Source of the DNA: Brachybacterium epidermidis
Lineage (GTDB): Bacteria > Actinomycetota > Actinomycetes > Actinomycetales > Dermabacteraceae
Reading direction: 5' to 3'
NCBI RefSeq assembly: GCF_015209585.1
Contig: NZ_JADEYR010000020.1
Location: 1-41,504 of the forward strand
DNA: 41,504 bases
Both the position numbers and the translations under genes were made by a program. Below the pieces are notes generated by a model that saw nothing but the letters and a program-made list of their open reading frames with translations, had not been told where the DNA came from and ran no database searches. Of this stretch, positions 1-8,102 are shown one piece after another; the stretch's first letter is position 1; every line of letters starts with the position of its first letter.

Positions 1-157
1 CGCCGTACTGGTTCCGCCACCGGTAGTACGTCTGCTCGGACACCCCCAGCTCCCGGCACACCGCCGCGACGTCCTGACCATCGGTGAGCATCCTGTCGGC
101 CTGCCCGAGCTTACGGACGACCTGCTCCGGGGTGTGACGCTTTCTGCTGTTCGTCAT
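1..157 (-). CDS. IS3-family transposase orfA (partial)
   Basis: The visible N-terminal 52 residues start MTNSRKRHTPEQVVRKLGQA and contain a helix-turn-helix (LGVSEQTYYRWRNQYGG) typical of OrfA proteins of IS3-family elements, which bind the element ends and supply the first part of an OrfAB fusion transposase. The start is the ATG at 157. The gene is cut by the window edge, so it cannot be said whether it is intact. It lies downstream of, and in the same orientation as, the restriction-modification operon. Confidence 0.8.
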   Translation of the reverse strand, partial: MTNSRKRHTPEQVVRKLGQADRMLTDGQDVAAVCRELGVSEQTYYRWRNQYG

Positions 158-235
158 GATCTGACTAGTCTCCCTGCCCGCGACCGCGGGCAACAGGACG
201 ACTCTCATAACGACTGGACCTACGAAACGGGGTCA
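1..235 (-). mobile_element. IS3-family element, 5' end only (runs off the window)
   Basis: This is the upstream end of an IS3-family insertion sequence oriented leftward. Read on the minus strand, the likely terminal inverted repeat begins TGACCCCGTTTCGTAGGTCC at base 235, followed about 75 bases later by an orfA start. The TG... terminus is typical of IS3 elements. The other end, the orfB gene and the target duplication lie outside the window, so the boundary at 235 is inferred from the terminal motif alone. Confidence 0.6.
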
Positions 236-276
236 GCCCAGTGGGTCGCGAAGAGGTAGCGGCCCGGGACAGGCGG

Positions 277-465
277 TCAGTCGCGGGGAGCCGCCCCGCC
301 GTTGGCAAAGCCGTCCAACGTCTGGATGTCCCGCTTCGGCTCGGGGAGGCCGTCACGGCGGCGCTGAGCCTCGGCACGGCGGTCTGCTCGGTCCTCTTCC
401 TCGAAGACCTTGGCAAGCGCCTCCAGGTCGGCCTGAAGGGTGTCCTTGAGTTGTTGCTGGGTCAT
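277..465 (-). CDS. Small charged hypothetical protein (62 aa)
   Basis: A 62-residue reading frame with a good ribosome binding site (GAGGGA about six bases before the ATG at 465). It lies 88 bases downstream of the metallopeptidase gene and in the same orientation. The sequence is mostly a charged helix (MTQQQLKDTLQADLEALAKV, then runs of Glu, Asp and Arg), suggesting a coiled coil, with a Gly/Ala/Pro tail. No family is recognised. It may be the last gene of the accessory tail behind hsdR; this is inferred from position and the ribosome binding site. Confidence 0.45.
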   Translation of the reverse strand: MTQQQLKDTLQADLEALAKVFEEEDRADRRAEAQRRRDGLPEPKRDIQTLDGFANGGAAPRD

Positions 466-553
466 ATCGGTCCCTCTGCGGTGGATTTGGACGACAGGGT
501 GCTACTGAGCGTAGGCGCACAGGTGTTCGAGAGGATGGGCCTCCCCTACTGGC

Positions 554-1591
554 TCATTCGCACTCTTCGTGCACCGTCATCCCCTTGGACGCTTCAGCCG
601 TGGGAAGTGCCAAGAAGCATCTGCGGCAATAGACCACCTTGCTGGCAGTGCACTGACAGCCTCGACAATCGGGACACTTCCAGTCTCCACATGTCGTGCA
701 CTGGCCGCTGGAAGCACTGACCGCGAACTCGGCACCGCATGCTTCACACACTTCGTGCCAGCCAGTGGAGACGCTACCGCGCAGAGAGGGGCGCGTTGAT
801 GTTACGACGGCAATGACCAACCCGTCGTGGAGCAGAACGTCCAAACAGACATCCGTGTCAGCCCAACCCTTGGAGTACCGGATGCCGTCGCCGCCCATCA
901 AGCGGTACTTCCCCGACTCGCGGGCCCGCTCGATAGCGGCAATGAGGGCGGGTTGAGCCACGCGCTTGCCAGGGTTGTAGGGGGTGCCATTAGAGTCTGC
1001 GTACCAGATGTGGCCGTCCTCGGATGCGAGGATCACGAGCCTTTGTCCCGGCTGGTTAAGAGCGCGGACGCAGCATGTGGTGGCCGATGCCTGGGTGCCT
1101 TGGATGAGCGCTTGGATGCCCTCAGGGCTCACTCCATCACCAAGATGAAGCGCAACCGCCTCCTCAGGCACCAAGATGCTGGCGGCGAAGTCATTGACGA
1201 TCTTCTCTTCAATCAGCCGCGCCTTGTCACGGAGTTCCGGGAGAATCTGGAACTGCCACGCCTCGTCGTTCCACAAGATGTGATGGCCGACCTCATGGAG
1301 CGCGGTGAAGAGGTTGCGCTTGTGGTTGTGGGACTCGCGGATGGTGATTCGTGCCGGTTCGACATCGCCGTCGTACACACCGCCCAGTTCGCAACTGCCT
1401 CGGGGCGGTGTGCTGGCCCACTCAACAACAACGTCGGGGATCAAGGCCAACGCCTGAATGGCGTCAGCACTCGCTATTTCAGCAGCATAGGGATACAGAC
1501 GCGCGAACTCTTCACGAAGGTGGCGACTAGCCAGAGCCACCAGCCCTGGACCAGTCCACTCTGCGACGCTGTGTCCCAGCGGGAGCGTCAT
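554..1591 (-). CDS. ImmA/IrrE-like (M78) zinc metallopeptidase with Cys-rich C-terminal tail
   Basis: Predicted 345-aa zinc peptidase. The motif ALHEVGHHILW (HEXXH at about residues 99-103) followed by EEKIVNDFAASILVP at about 128-142 matches the ImmA/IrrE family (formerly DUF955). Members cleave repressors or partner regulators, as ImmA does for ImmR in ICEBs1 and IrrE/PprI does for DdrO. The last 65 residues carry about a dozen cysteines in CxxC pairs (CEACG, CTTCG, CPDC, CRRC), a likely double zinc ribbon not usual in short ImmA proteins. The ATG start overlaps the stop of the upstream HTH gene (ATGA), so the two are translationally coupled and the HTH protein is the obvious candidate partner or substrate. 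Family assignment is from motifs; the target is inference. Confidence 0.75.
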   Translation of the reverse strand: MTLPLGHSVAEWTGPGLVALASRHLREEFARLYPYAAEIASADAIQALALIPDVVVEWASTPPRGSCELGGVYDGDVEPARITIRESHNHKRNLFTALHEVGHHILWNDEAWQFQILPELRDKARLIEEKIVNDFAASILVPEEAVALHLGDGVSPEGIQALIQGTQASATTCCVRALNQPGQRLVILASEDGHIWYADSNGTPYNPGKRVAQPALIAAIERARESGKYRLMGGDGIRYSKGWADTDVCLDVLLHDGLVIAVVTSTRPSLRGSVSTGWHEVCEACGAEFAVSASSGQCTTCGDWKCPDCRGCQCTASKVVYCRRCFLALPTAEASKGMTVHEECE

Positions 1592-2469
1592 GTCCCGCCC
1601 ATGAGTTCTTCAAGTGCGTAGTCCACCCTGGCGCGAGCGGCCTCCAATGGTGCTGTATGGGCAACCTGACGGGCTGCACGGGAGCACGCCTGTTCCCACA
1701 CCATGGTCCGAGCGCGGCGCTCGGGGACGGTCCGCTCGGCGGATAACCGTCGCACTCTTGACTTATATTCAGGCAGGCTGAGGACGACGGCATCTGCACC
1801 GTCAACCGGCTCCAGGAGGTCTCCGGCGACGGTCCCTGCGGGGAACAACGACAGTATCGTCGCAACCTCCTCCGGCGTAGGGACCTTGACCCCTCGGGCC
1901 AGTGCGGAGGCGCGTCCAGGTTTCACGCCGAGCGCTTGCGCCAACTGCGCGATTTCCACCCCGGCATCGGAGAGCGCGTCCTGTGACAGCGCTGCTTCGC
2001 CAATCGTGTTGTCGGGCCAAGCCCAGTCCCCCAGTGCCCATGCCTGTGAGCAGACGGCCTCAAAAGCGGCTACCGCCTCAGGGGTATCGACAGCGGGGCA
2101 GGTGGACACGCTGTTCACCGGCTCGTCCTCGGCGACGGCCCAGCGGATCGTGCGGATCGTCCTGTCATCGAGTACGTGGGCCAACCTGCGATCCAATGCG
2201 GCCAAGGCCAAACCGAACTCTGCATCCGGCCACGCAACGAAGTCGCCCATGCCAGGCACCGTGATGAGGAAAGAGGGGGCGGCGGCGGCGCTGGTGGGTT
2301 GAGTCACCGGCCATGCCAGCACGTGAAGGTCGCGCACCGCGCTAATCATCACCACACCGCGATCCTGCGCGTCAGCGCTGACGACCCAAAGGTCGCCAAC
2401 GGCTGGCTGCCCCACCTCCCCCTCAGTTGGCAGCGTCAGGGGTGCACCGAGCGCATCTCGTAGCATCAC
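1588..2469 (-). CDS. Helix-turn-helix protein paired with the ImmA-like peptidase
   Basis: A 293-residue protein. Residues about 168-205 (DAGVEIAQLAQALGVKPGRA and following) read like an XRE/Cro-type helix-turn-helix. The N-terminal 115 residues form a beta-rich domain beginning PAVGDLWVVSADAQDRGVVM, of unknown function. The C-terminal 50 residues are Arg/Ala-rich and helical. It overlaps both neighbours by GTGA/ATGA, so the three genes are probably translated as a unit. HTH plus ImmA-like peptidase pairs are a common regulatory module on mobile elements and in toxin-antitoxin-like loci. The start is either the GTG at 2469 or the adjacent ATG at 2466. No exact family is recognised. Confidence 0.6.
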   Translation of the reverse strand: MMLRDALGAPLTLPTEGEVGQPAVGDLWVVSADAQDRGVVMISAVRDLHVLAWPVTQPTSAAAAPSFLITVPGMGDFVAWPDAEFGLALAALDRRLAHVLDDRTIRTIRWAVAEDEPVNSVSTCPAVDTPEAVAAFEAVCSQAWALGDWAWPDNTIGEAALSQDALSDAGVEIAQLAQALGVKPGRASALARGVKVPTPEEVATILSLFPAGTVAGDLLEPVDGADAVVLSLPEYKSRVRRLSAERTVPERRARTMVWEQACSRAARQVAHTAPLEAARARVDYALEELMGGT

Positions 2470-2843
2470 AGATTCGTCCGTCCTAGCATCTTGGACATCT
2501 GCCAGAACTCCGCCAACTTGGTCGACTCCGGCTCGGGCAGCCTTCCAATATACTCGACCCGATCAGGGTCTGCCAACCAGGAGCGGGCCAGAGGCCGTTG
2601 GTTGACGTCTGTCCACCAAGCAGCCTTAGTGAGCCCCATCTGCTTGTTCTCCGCAGACTCCAGTTTCCTCGCATGTTTCTCAGGATGTGTCGTCCTCGTG
2701 AGCGTGAGCACAGACCTGCGGGTGAGTTCGACAACGCCACAGATTCTCTTGTTGTCCCCATGCACATCGCCGGACACAGATGTGTCCGGGCTGGTGCGAT
2801 AAACATCGCCTTCAACGGGGTCGGTGTTCGTCTTCGGGGGCAT
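2466..2843 (-). CDS. Uncharacterised 125-aa protein, possibly MazF/PemK-like
   Basis: A small protein lying 55 bases downstream of hsdR and ending in a GTGA overlap with the HTH gene. The ATG at 2843 is chosen because GAGGA lies five bases before it; the frame is open to a TTG at 2873. The middle part (EGDVYRTSPD, then KRICGVVELTRRSVLTLTRT) has the layout of a short beta-barrel such as the MazF/PemK/Kid fold. The C-terminal half is Trp-rich (AAWWTDVNQRPLARSWLADP). The resemblance to a toxin fold is weak and is inference. Its place between a restriction subunit and a regulator/peptidase pair makes a toxin or effector role worth testing. Confidence 0.5.
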   Translation of the reverse strand: MPPKTNTDPVEGDVYRTSPDTSVSGDVHGDNKRICGVVELTRRSVLTLTRTTHPEKHARKLESAENKQMGLTKAAWWTDVNQRPLARSWLADPDRVEYIGRLPEPESTKLAEFWQMSKMLGRTNL

Positions 2844-2898
2844 GGTCCTCATTACATCAGTGAGAAGTGACAATCCTGGTTGAGTCCCCGTCTGCGCC

Positions 2899-5800
2899 TC
2901 AATAGTTCTCGCGGATGTAGGCGTAGGCTCGGTCGAACAGGTCGCCCGTGAGGGGCAGATGGTACTTCTTCAGCACCTGCCGCAGTTCCTTGCGAACTGT
3001 GCGGTCGCCGCCTTGATCCTGGGTCCAGCCGGAGTAAGAGACCTGCTTGACGATGGTGTCGATGTCGCGCACCACGTCATCCACGATGATCGGGGTGTCT
3101 GCGGGCTTGTACTCGTTGACGATCTGGGTGAGTGCGCCGATGTTGGGGTCGAGAAGGGTGACCGCTGCGTCCAGGTCTCCGTCTTCTTCCAACCTCTCGG
3201 CTTGGACTGCGGTCTTGGCCACATCGAGGGCCTTCTTCAGGAACTCGATGGTGTCGCTGGCGGACTGGGCAGCCTGCTTGCGGAGTCGCTCGATCTTCTC
3301 GGCCAGGGTTTTGTAGACCTCGTGCGCACCCGACTCCTTCAGGCGGCGCTGCACCCGAGCGTCGATGGTGTCGAAGACCTCTTCGAGGGTCACCGGGTCC
3401 TTCAGCAGGTCTCGCTCGGGGTCGATGTCGAGTTTCCCCTGCTCGGCTAACTTTCGGAGCCGCTCGATGCTGCCGGGGTCAACGATGACCTCTTCAAGTC
3501 CCGTGCCCGTGACCTTGATGTTGGACATGTGGCCGTGCACGAGCGCCAGCGTCTTGGCCCCCAGTCGCTCCCACAGGATGTCTTCAGAAGCCTTGCCGGG
3601 CTTTGACGCCTCGTAGACCTGCGCCAGCCACTTGTAGAGGGGTTCGTGCTCATCCAGTTCATCCCGAGGCGCGAGCAACTCCCACAGGGTCTGCACACCT
3701 GTGAAGTCCCGCCAGAACTGCGCCTTCTGCTCCTGTCCCTTGATGCGCTCCATCGCGGCCATGAGCGCCTCGTAGGAGGAGTCCGCCAGGTCGATGCCCT
3801 CGAACCGCTGAGAGGTCTGGGCGAGCCGGGCTAGGAACTCGGGGATCAGTTCGGCCACGTCCACCGGGCGCTTGCCCCCCGCTTCGGGGTCCGCTGCCTT
3901 CAGCGCGGCTGCGATGGCCGGTCCCAGCCCGATGTAGTCGACCACCAGTCCGTTGTGCTTCTCCTGTCCCGTCACGGGGTTGGTGAAGCGCCGGTTGGTG
4001 CGCGTGATCGCCTGGAACAGCGTGTGCCGGGTCAGGGGACGATCCAGGTACATCACCTGCTCGATGGGAGCGTCGAAGCCCGTGAGCAACTTCGCCGTGA
4101 CCACAAGGAACGTCGGAGGTCGGCCCACCTTGTTGAACTCACGCTTGACCACCGCCTCTTGGGCGCGCGTGAGTTCGTAGGTCTTCCACTCCTGCTTGTC
4201 GTCCTTGCCACCGACCGTCATGACGACCTGAGTTGTCAGGTCCAGGCCGCGCTCTGCGATGAGCCGGTTCAGTTCCTGCTCGTACAAGACCACGAGGTCC
4301 CGGTCGTAGGCCACCACTTGGGCCTTCATCCCCAGCGGTGCCACCTTTGCCGTGAAGTGATCGAGGATGTCCGTGCACACGGCTGTGATGCGGTCCGGGT
4401 TGAGCAGCACGGTCTTCACGGTTCCGCCCTTGCGGACCAGAACGTCGCGCTCCTCTTCGGTGAGGTCTTCCTCCTGGGCGAGAGCGTCGAACTCGGCCTC
4501 CATCTTCTCCTTGTCGAGGTGCCACTCGACCAGCCGGGTCTCGACGTGGACAGGTACCGAGGCCCCGTCAGCGATGGAGCGCTCCATCGAGTAGGTGTTC
4601 AGCACGTAGCCCGGGTCCGTGTCCGAGCCGAACAACTTGAAGGTGTTCTTGTCCTTGTGGGAGATGGGCGTGCCCGTCAGCCCGAAGAACCGCGCGTTCG
4701 GTAGAGCGGTCCGCATGCGCTCACCGAGTGACCCTTCCTGGGTGCGGTGGGCCTCGTCCACCATGACGATGATGTTCTGGCGGTCGTTGAGGACGCCCGC
4801 GTCCTCGAACCGGAAGATCGTGGTGACGACGATCCCTCGGTGATCGTCGCGCAACATCTGGGACAACTGGGCCGTCGTCTCCGCCACCTTCAGCATCGGC
4901 AGGCCCGTGGTCTTGAACTGACGGGCCACCTGCTCGACAAGATCGAGTCGATCAAGGACCACCAGGACGGTGGGGTCGCCCACCTCGGGATCGTGAAGAA
5001 GGCGCACTGCCGCGAAGCCCATCAGGAGGGTCTTGCCCGTCCCTTGGTAGTGCCAGATGAGGCCCCGGTCTCCGCCGTTGATCACGCGCTCGTGGATCGC
5101 TTCGACCGCCTCCACCTGTGGGTAGCGAGGGATCAACTTGCGCTTGCCCGACTCGGTGTCCTCGAAGAGGGTGAAGTCCCGAAGGATCGACAGGATGCTC
5201 TGAGGAGTCAACAGCAGGTCGACCGAACGCTCCACGCGCGGCAGGCCATCGAGGTCGTAGGGGTCCTGCGTCGACCCCCACATCAGCCACTCCGTCGCGG
5301 GCTGACCGATGGCCCCGTAGTGGAACTCCTTGCCGTCCGTGGCGGCACACAGCACGTTGGGGGCGAAGAACGACGGACCTTCAGGCGCATACACGTCTGC
5401 GATGTCCTTCGCGCCCGTCAGCCACGTCACCGACGAGTTCACCGGAGTCTTGGCCTCAATCACCACCACGGGCATGCCGTTGATGAACAGCACCACGTCA
5501 TACCGGCGCTCGTCCCCGGGCGGGCCGAAGACAACCTCGTCGGAGACGACGTAGGTGTTGTTGGCGAGATCATCGAAGTCGACCAACCGCAGGGGCACGT
5601 CGTGTGGGGTCCCGATGTACCTGTGGTTCACGTCCCCACGCATGAGGGTCACCAGGCGCTCGTTCGCCACCACGAGCCCGTCCGTACTGGCAGCCGCCAC
5701 AGCCCCCCGGATGCGGGGCAGCACCTCATCCAGACGCTCCTCGTCCGCACCGATGGCGGGGTTCAGGACGACGAGCGCCTCCATCAGGTCTTCCTCGATG

Positions 5801-5916
5801 AGCACGTCCGTGTTGGAGCGCTGGAGGTGGGTGGCCGGCTCGTAGGTCCAACCCAACCTGACGAGTCGCTTCACAAGCCAGTCCTGCACGGTGTGCTTCT
5901 CATCGAACGCCATCAC
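2899..5916 (-). CDS. hsdR: Type I restriction endonuclease, R subunit
   Basis: The 1005-aa motor and nuclease subunit of a type I restriction-modification complex. In order it shows a PD-(D/E)xK nuclease site (YDVVLFINGMPVVVIEAKTP, with Asp near 140, Glu 154 and Lys 156), a superfamily 2 helicase Walker A (HYQGTGKTLLMG, near 291-296), a DEAH box (VMVDEAHRT, near 387-390), GLTGTPI (near 414), and motifs V/VI (GFDAPIEQVMYLDRP, then QAITRTNR). Length is normal for HsdR. Its start overlaps the hsdS stop by four bases (GTG at 5916; the next codon is ATG). HsdR cuts only when bound to an M2S1 core, so the broken hsdM makes it probably silent at present. Confidence 0.95.
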   Translation of the reverse strand: MMAFDEKHTVQDWLVKRLVRLGWTYEPATHLQRSNTDVLIEEDLMEALVVLNPAIGADEERLDEVLPRIRGAVAAASTDGLVVANERLVTLMRGDVNHRYIGTPHDVPLRLVDFDDLANNTYVVSDEVVFGPPGDERRYDVVLFINGMPVVVIEAKTPVNSSVTWLTGAKDIADVYAPEGPSFFAPNVLCAATDGKEFHYGAIGQPATEWLMWGSTQDPYDLDGLPRVERSVDLLLTPQSILSILRDFTLFEDTESGKRKLIPRYPQVEAVEAIHERVINGGDRGLIWHYQGTGKTLLMGFAAVRLLHDPEVGDPTVLVVLDRLDLVEQVARQFKTTGLPMLKVAETTAQLSQMLRDDHRGIVVTTIFRFEDAGVLNDRQNIIVMVDEAHRTQEGSLGERMRTALPNARFFGLTGTPISHKDKNTFKLFGSDTDPGYVLNTYSMERSIADGASVPVHVETRLVEWHLDKEKMEAEFDALAQEEDLTEEERDVLVRKGGTVKTVLLNPDRITAVCTDILDHFTAKVAPLGMKAQVVAYDRDLVVLYEQELNRLIAERGLDLTTQVVMTVGGKDDKQEWKTYELTRAQEAVVKREFNKVGRPPTFLVVTAKLLTGFDAPIEQVMYLDRPLTRHTLFQAITRTNRRFTNPVTGQEKHNGLVVDYIGLGPAIAAALKAADPEAGGKRPVDVAELIPEFLARLAQTSQRFEGIDLADSSYEALMAAMERIKGQEQKAQFWRDFTGVQTLWELLAPRDELDEHEPLYKWLAQVYEASKPGKASEDILWERLGAKTLALVHGHMSNIKVTGTGLEEVIVDPGSIERLRKLAEQGKLDIDPERDLLKDPVTLEEVFDTIDARVQRRLKESGAHEVYKTLAEKIERLRKQAAQSASDTIEFLKKALDVAKTAVQAERLEEDGDLDAAVTLLDPNIGALTQIVNEYKPADTPIIVDDVVRDIDTIVKQVSYSGWTQDQGGDRTVRKELRQVLKKYHLPLTGDLFDRAYAYIRENY

Positions 5917-7154
5917 GCCGCTCCTTCGTCGCTGATGAACTCATCGTAGGAGGAAGGGATGCTGTGCTCGCCGGAGAGAAGTGTCGCCAAGAGTGAGGTT
6001 CGGCTGGACCGTAGGGCGGTCAAATCACTCACGCTTGACTCGATTGCATCGTCCATTGCGTCGATCCTCTCCACTAGGTCTGCCTGCAAGTGAAGCGGAA
6101 GGCTCGGTACGGGCAGATCAAGGTAGAGAGGGACTTTCAGATTGCGAATAGACGTTGTGTTGGGTTGCAGTGCCTCGACTGCGCCGGATTGGTAGAGCCA
6201 CTGGGTTAGTAGGTGGAAGTAGCGGGGCAATGCCTGCTCACGGTTCACCCGAATGCGTCTCATAAACGACGATGGGACAACTCCCGGAAGGTCTTCACGC
6301 ACTAGCAGGGTTCTACCCACCAACTGAGTTGGACTTCCGCCCGAAACCTCCAAGACGACATCGCCGCTGAGGAGTTCCCGCTTGGCATACTGCGTGGCGG
6401 ACAGGCTCCGGGATGCACCCGACGAAGGATCAAGGTACTGCACTTCACCGATAAATGCCTTGGTGCCGAAGGACACAACTTCGACTTCACGCTCTCCAGG
6501 AGGAGACCCCCACGTTCCTCCGATGACGCTCGCGGTCAAATCGCCAAGTCTGGTTTGTCCATCCTCGGCGTCAGCCAACCCGTCTTCTAAAACTACACTC
6601 CGTAAGGCATGTTGTTTAGAGACCTCAAACTCGTTGAGAGCGATGAGGTCGTCCACATGGCTCATCAGGTCTACGATGCGTCGCTGCTCCTCGATGGGAG
6701 GCAAGAGGAAGCGGTACGCCTCAATGTCGCTTGACCGGACTGCCGGGTAGTTGCTTCCGGTCTCACGCTCTACGAGCCAATCAGTGAAGGGCTGGTGTCG
6801 CACAACCTGCCACACATAGTCCGGCAAGATCACTTGTGGATCATGCGGGCGAAGGACACAGAGGCCAGTAGAGGCTACTTGACCGGCCAGAGAAGGCGGC
6901 ACTTGCCCCATCGCTCGCAGTCGCGGCCTGACGGTTGAGACCACCACGTCTTTCTCGTTGATGGGACGCCTGGCCCGTCCGGGTGCTTGTCCGAACGGCA
7001 TAGCGGCAAGCGAGCGGACATCAATGCCTCCATCCCACGACACCGAGGAGATATCGACATAGCGAATAACTTCATCGGGGGAGACACCGTTCAGTCGTCC
7101 AGGGTTAACCGCCGTCACTTCCCCCAATGTGGTTTCAACCCACCTGTTACGCAT
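5913..7154 (-). CDS. hsdS: Type I restriction-modification specificity subunit
   Basis: The 413-aa DNA-recognition subunit. Two target-recognition domains (about 1-150 and 205-360) each end in a helical spacer, the first with the typical LLPPIEEQRRIVDLMSHVDD motif and the second with LPLHLQADLVERIDAMDDAI. Two half-sites with helical spacers predict a bipartite recognition sequence. The gene overlaps hsdM by eight bases and hsdR by four, so the operon order is hsdM-hsdS-hsdR. It appears intact. The recognised sequence cannot be read from the protein. Confidence 0.92.
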   Translation of the reverse strand: MRNRWVETTLGEVTAVNPGRLNGVSPDEVIRYVDISSVSWDGGIDVRSLAAMPFGQAPGRARRPINEKDVVVSTVRPRLRAMGQVPPSLAGQVASTGLCVLRPHDPQVILPDYVWQVVRHQPFTDWLVERETGSNYPAVRSSDIEAYRFLLPPIEEQRRIVDLMSHVDDLIALNEFEVSKQHALRSVVLEDGLADAEDGQTRLGDLTASVIGGTWGSPPGEREVEVVSFGTKAFIGEVQYLDPSSGASRSLSATQYAKRELLSGDVVLEVSGGSPTQLVGRTLLVREDLPGVVPSSFMRRIRVNREQALPRYFHLLTQWLYQSGAVEALQPNTTSIRNLKVPLYLDLPVPSLPLHLQADLVERIDAMDDAIESSVSDLTALRSSRTSLLATLLSGEHSIPSSYDEFISDEGAA

Positions 7155-8102
7155 CGAATCCAGCCGCCCTCAGTCGCTCGATCATGGCCTCCTCGGCAGC
7201 AAGACGCTCTGCCCGGGCTTCCTGCCATGCAGCCAAGGCTTCGGTCACGTCGACCGCTTCGGCTTCTGCCCCCGCCACGTATCGCCCGATGTTGAGGTCG
7301 TGTCCGTTCGCTTCGATCTCGGACAGATCGACCAGTCGGAGGTTCACGCCGCCGTCGCCATCCGGGTCCACACCCTCGTGGAAGGCTTCGAGGATGGCGT
7401 CCACGTCGTCGTCCCCGAGTTCGTTCTGTGCCCTGCCGGTCTTGATCCGCTTCGTGGCGTCGATGAAGAGCACCTTCTTCCTGCGCTCTTCGGTCTTCTC
7501 CTTGCGGAAGATCATCAGGCACACCGGGATGGCAGCGCCATAGAAGAGGTTCGGGCCAAGCCCGATGACGGCCTCCAGCAGGTCCTTCTCCACAAGGCAC
7601 GCTCGGATGGAGCCTTCGGCCCCGGCTCGGAACAGCGCGCCGAGCGGCATCACAACGCCGACGCGACCTCGTTCCTCATCCATCGAGGAGATCATGTGCT
7701 GGATGAAGGCGTAGTCGCCCTTGTCCTTGGGTGGTACTCCGCAGAACGCCCGAGGGTCGGACTCCCAAGTGTCTCGTCCCCAGTTCTTCAGCGAGAACGG
7801 TGGATTGGCGATCACCACGTCAAACTTCTGGAGTGTCCCGTTGGGGTTACGCAGCCCTGGGGCTCGGAGCGTGTCCCCACGGACGATCTTGAAGTCCTCG
7901 ATCTCGTGCAGGTAGAGGTTCATCCGCGCGATGGCGGAGGTCGTGAGGTTGACCTCCTGTCCGTAGAGCCGGAGGGTGCGGTGGTCCTCGCCGCGAGCCC
8001 GGATGGTGTTGATGGTCTCCATCAGCATCCCGCCCGAGCCGCAGGTGGGATCGTAGATCGTCTCCTCCGGTTGGGGATCGAGGAGGCGCACCAGCAACCT
8101 AA
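7147..8102 (-). pseudogene. hsdM: hsdM, 3' part (interrupted by IS1380 copy 1)
   Basis: The C-terminal two thirds of the N6-adenine methyltransferase subunit. It contains the SAM-binding motif DPTCGSGGML and the catalytic NPPF motif (VVIANPPFSLK). The gene is severed by the insertion sequence at 8103-9808. Deleting that element and one CTAA copy joins ...GEFFTPRQVV to RLLVRLLDPQPEE in frame and gives 497 codons, the usual HsdM length. The fragment has an internal ATG at 8097 and an open frame of 316 codons, but lacks the N-terminal region that contacts HsdS, so it is unlikely to be functional alone. Both active-site motifs are present, so the damage is solely the insertion. Confidence 0.93.
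8099..8102. repeat. Target-site duplication CTAA, left of IS1380 copy 1
   Basis: CTAA directly abuts the CCTCGAGATTTCAC end of the element here, and is repeated at 9809-9812 on the other side. It is a four-base direct repeat of hsdM sequence, as expected for this IS family. Confidence 0.9.

Noticed and set aside
7147..8097. Shortened but functional HsdM starting at the internal ATG 8097
   Set aside because: It would lack the N-terminal domain and the TPRQV approach to the SAM site, and no ribosome binding site is evident in the IS end.
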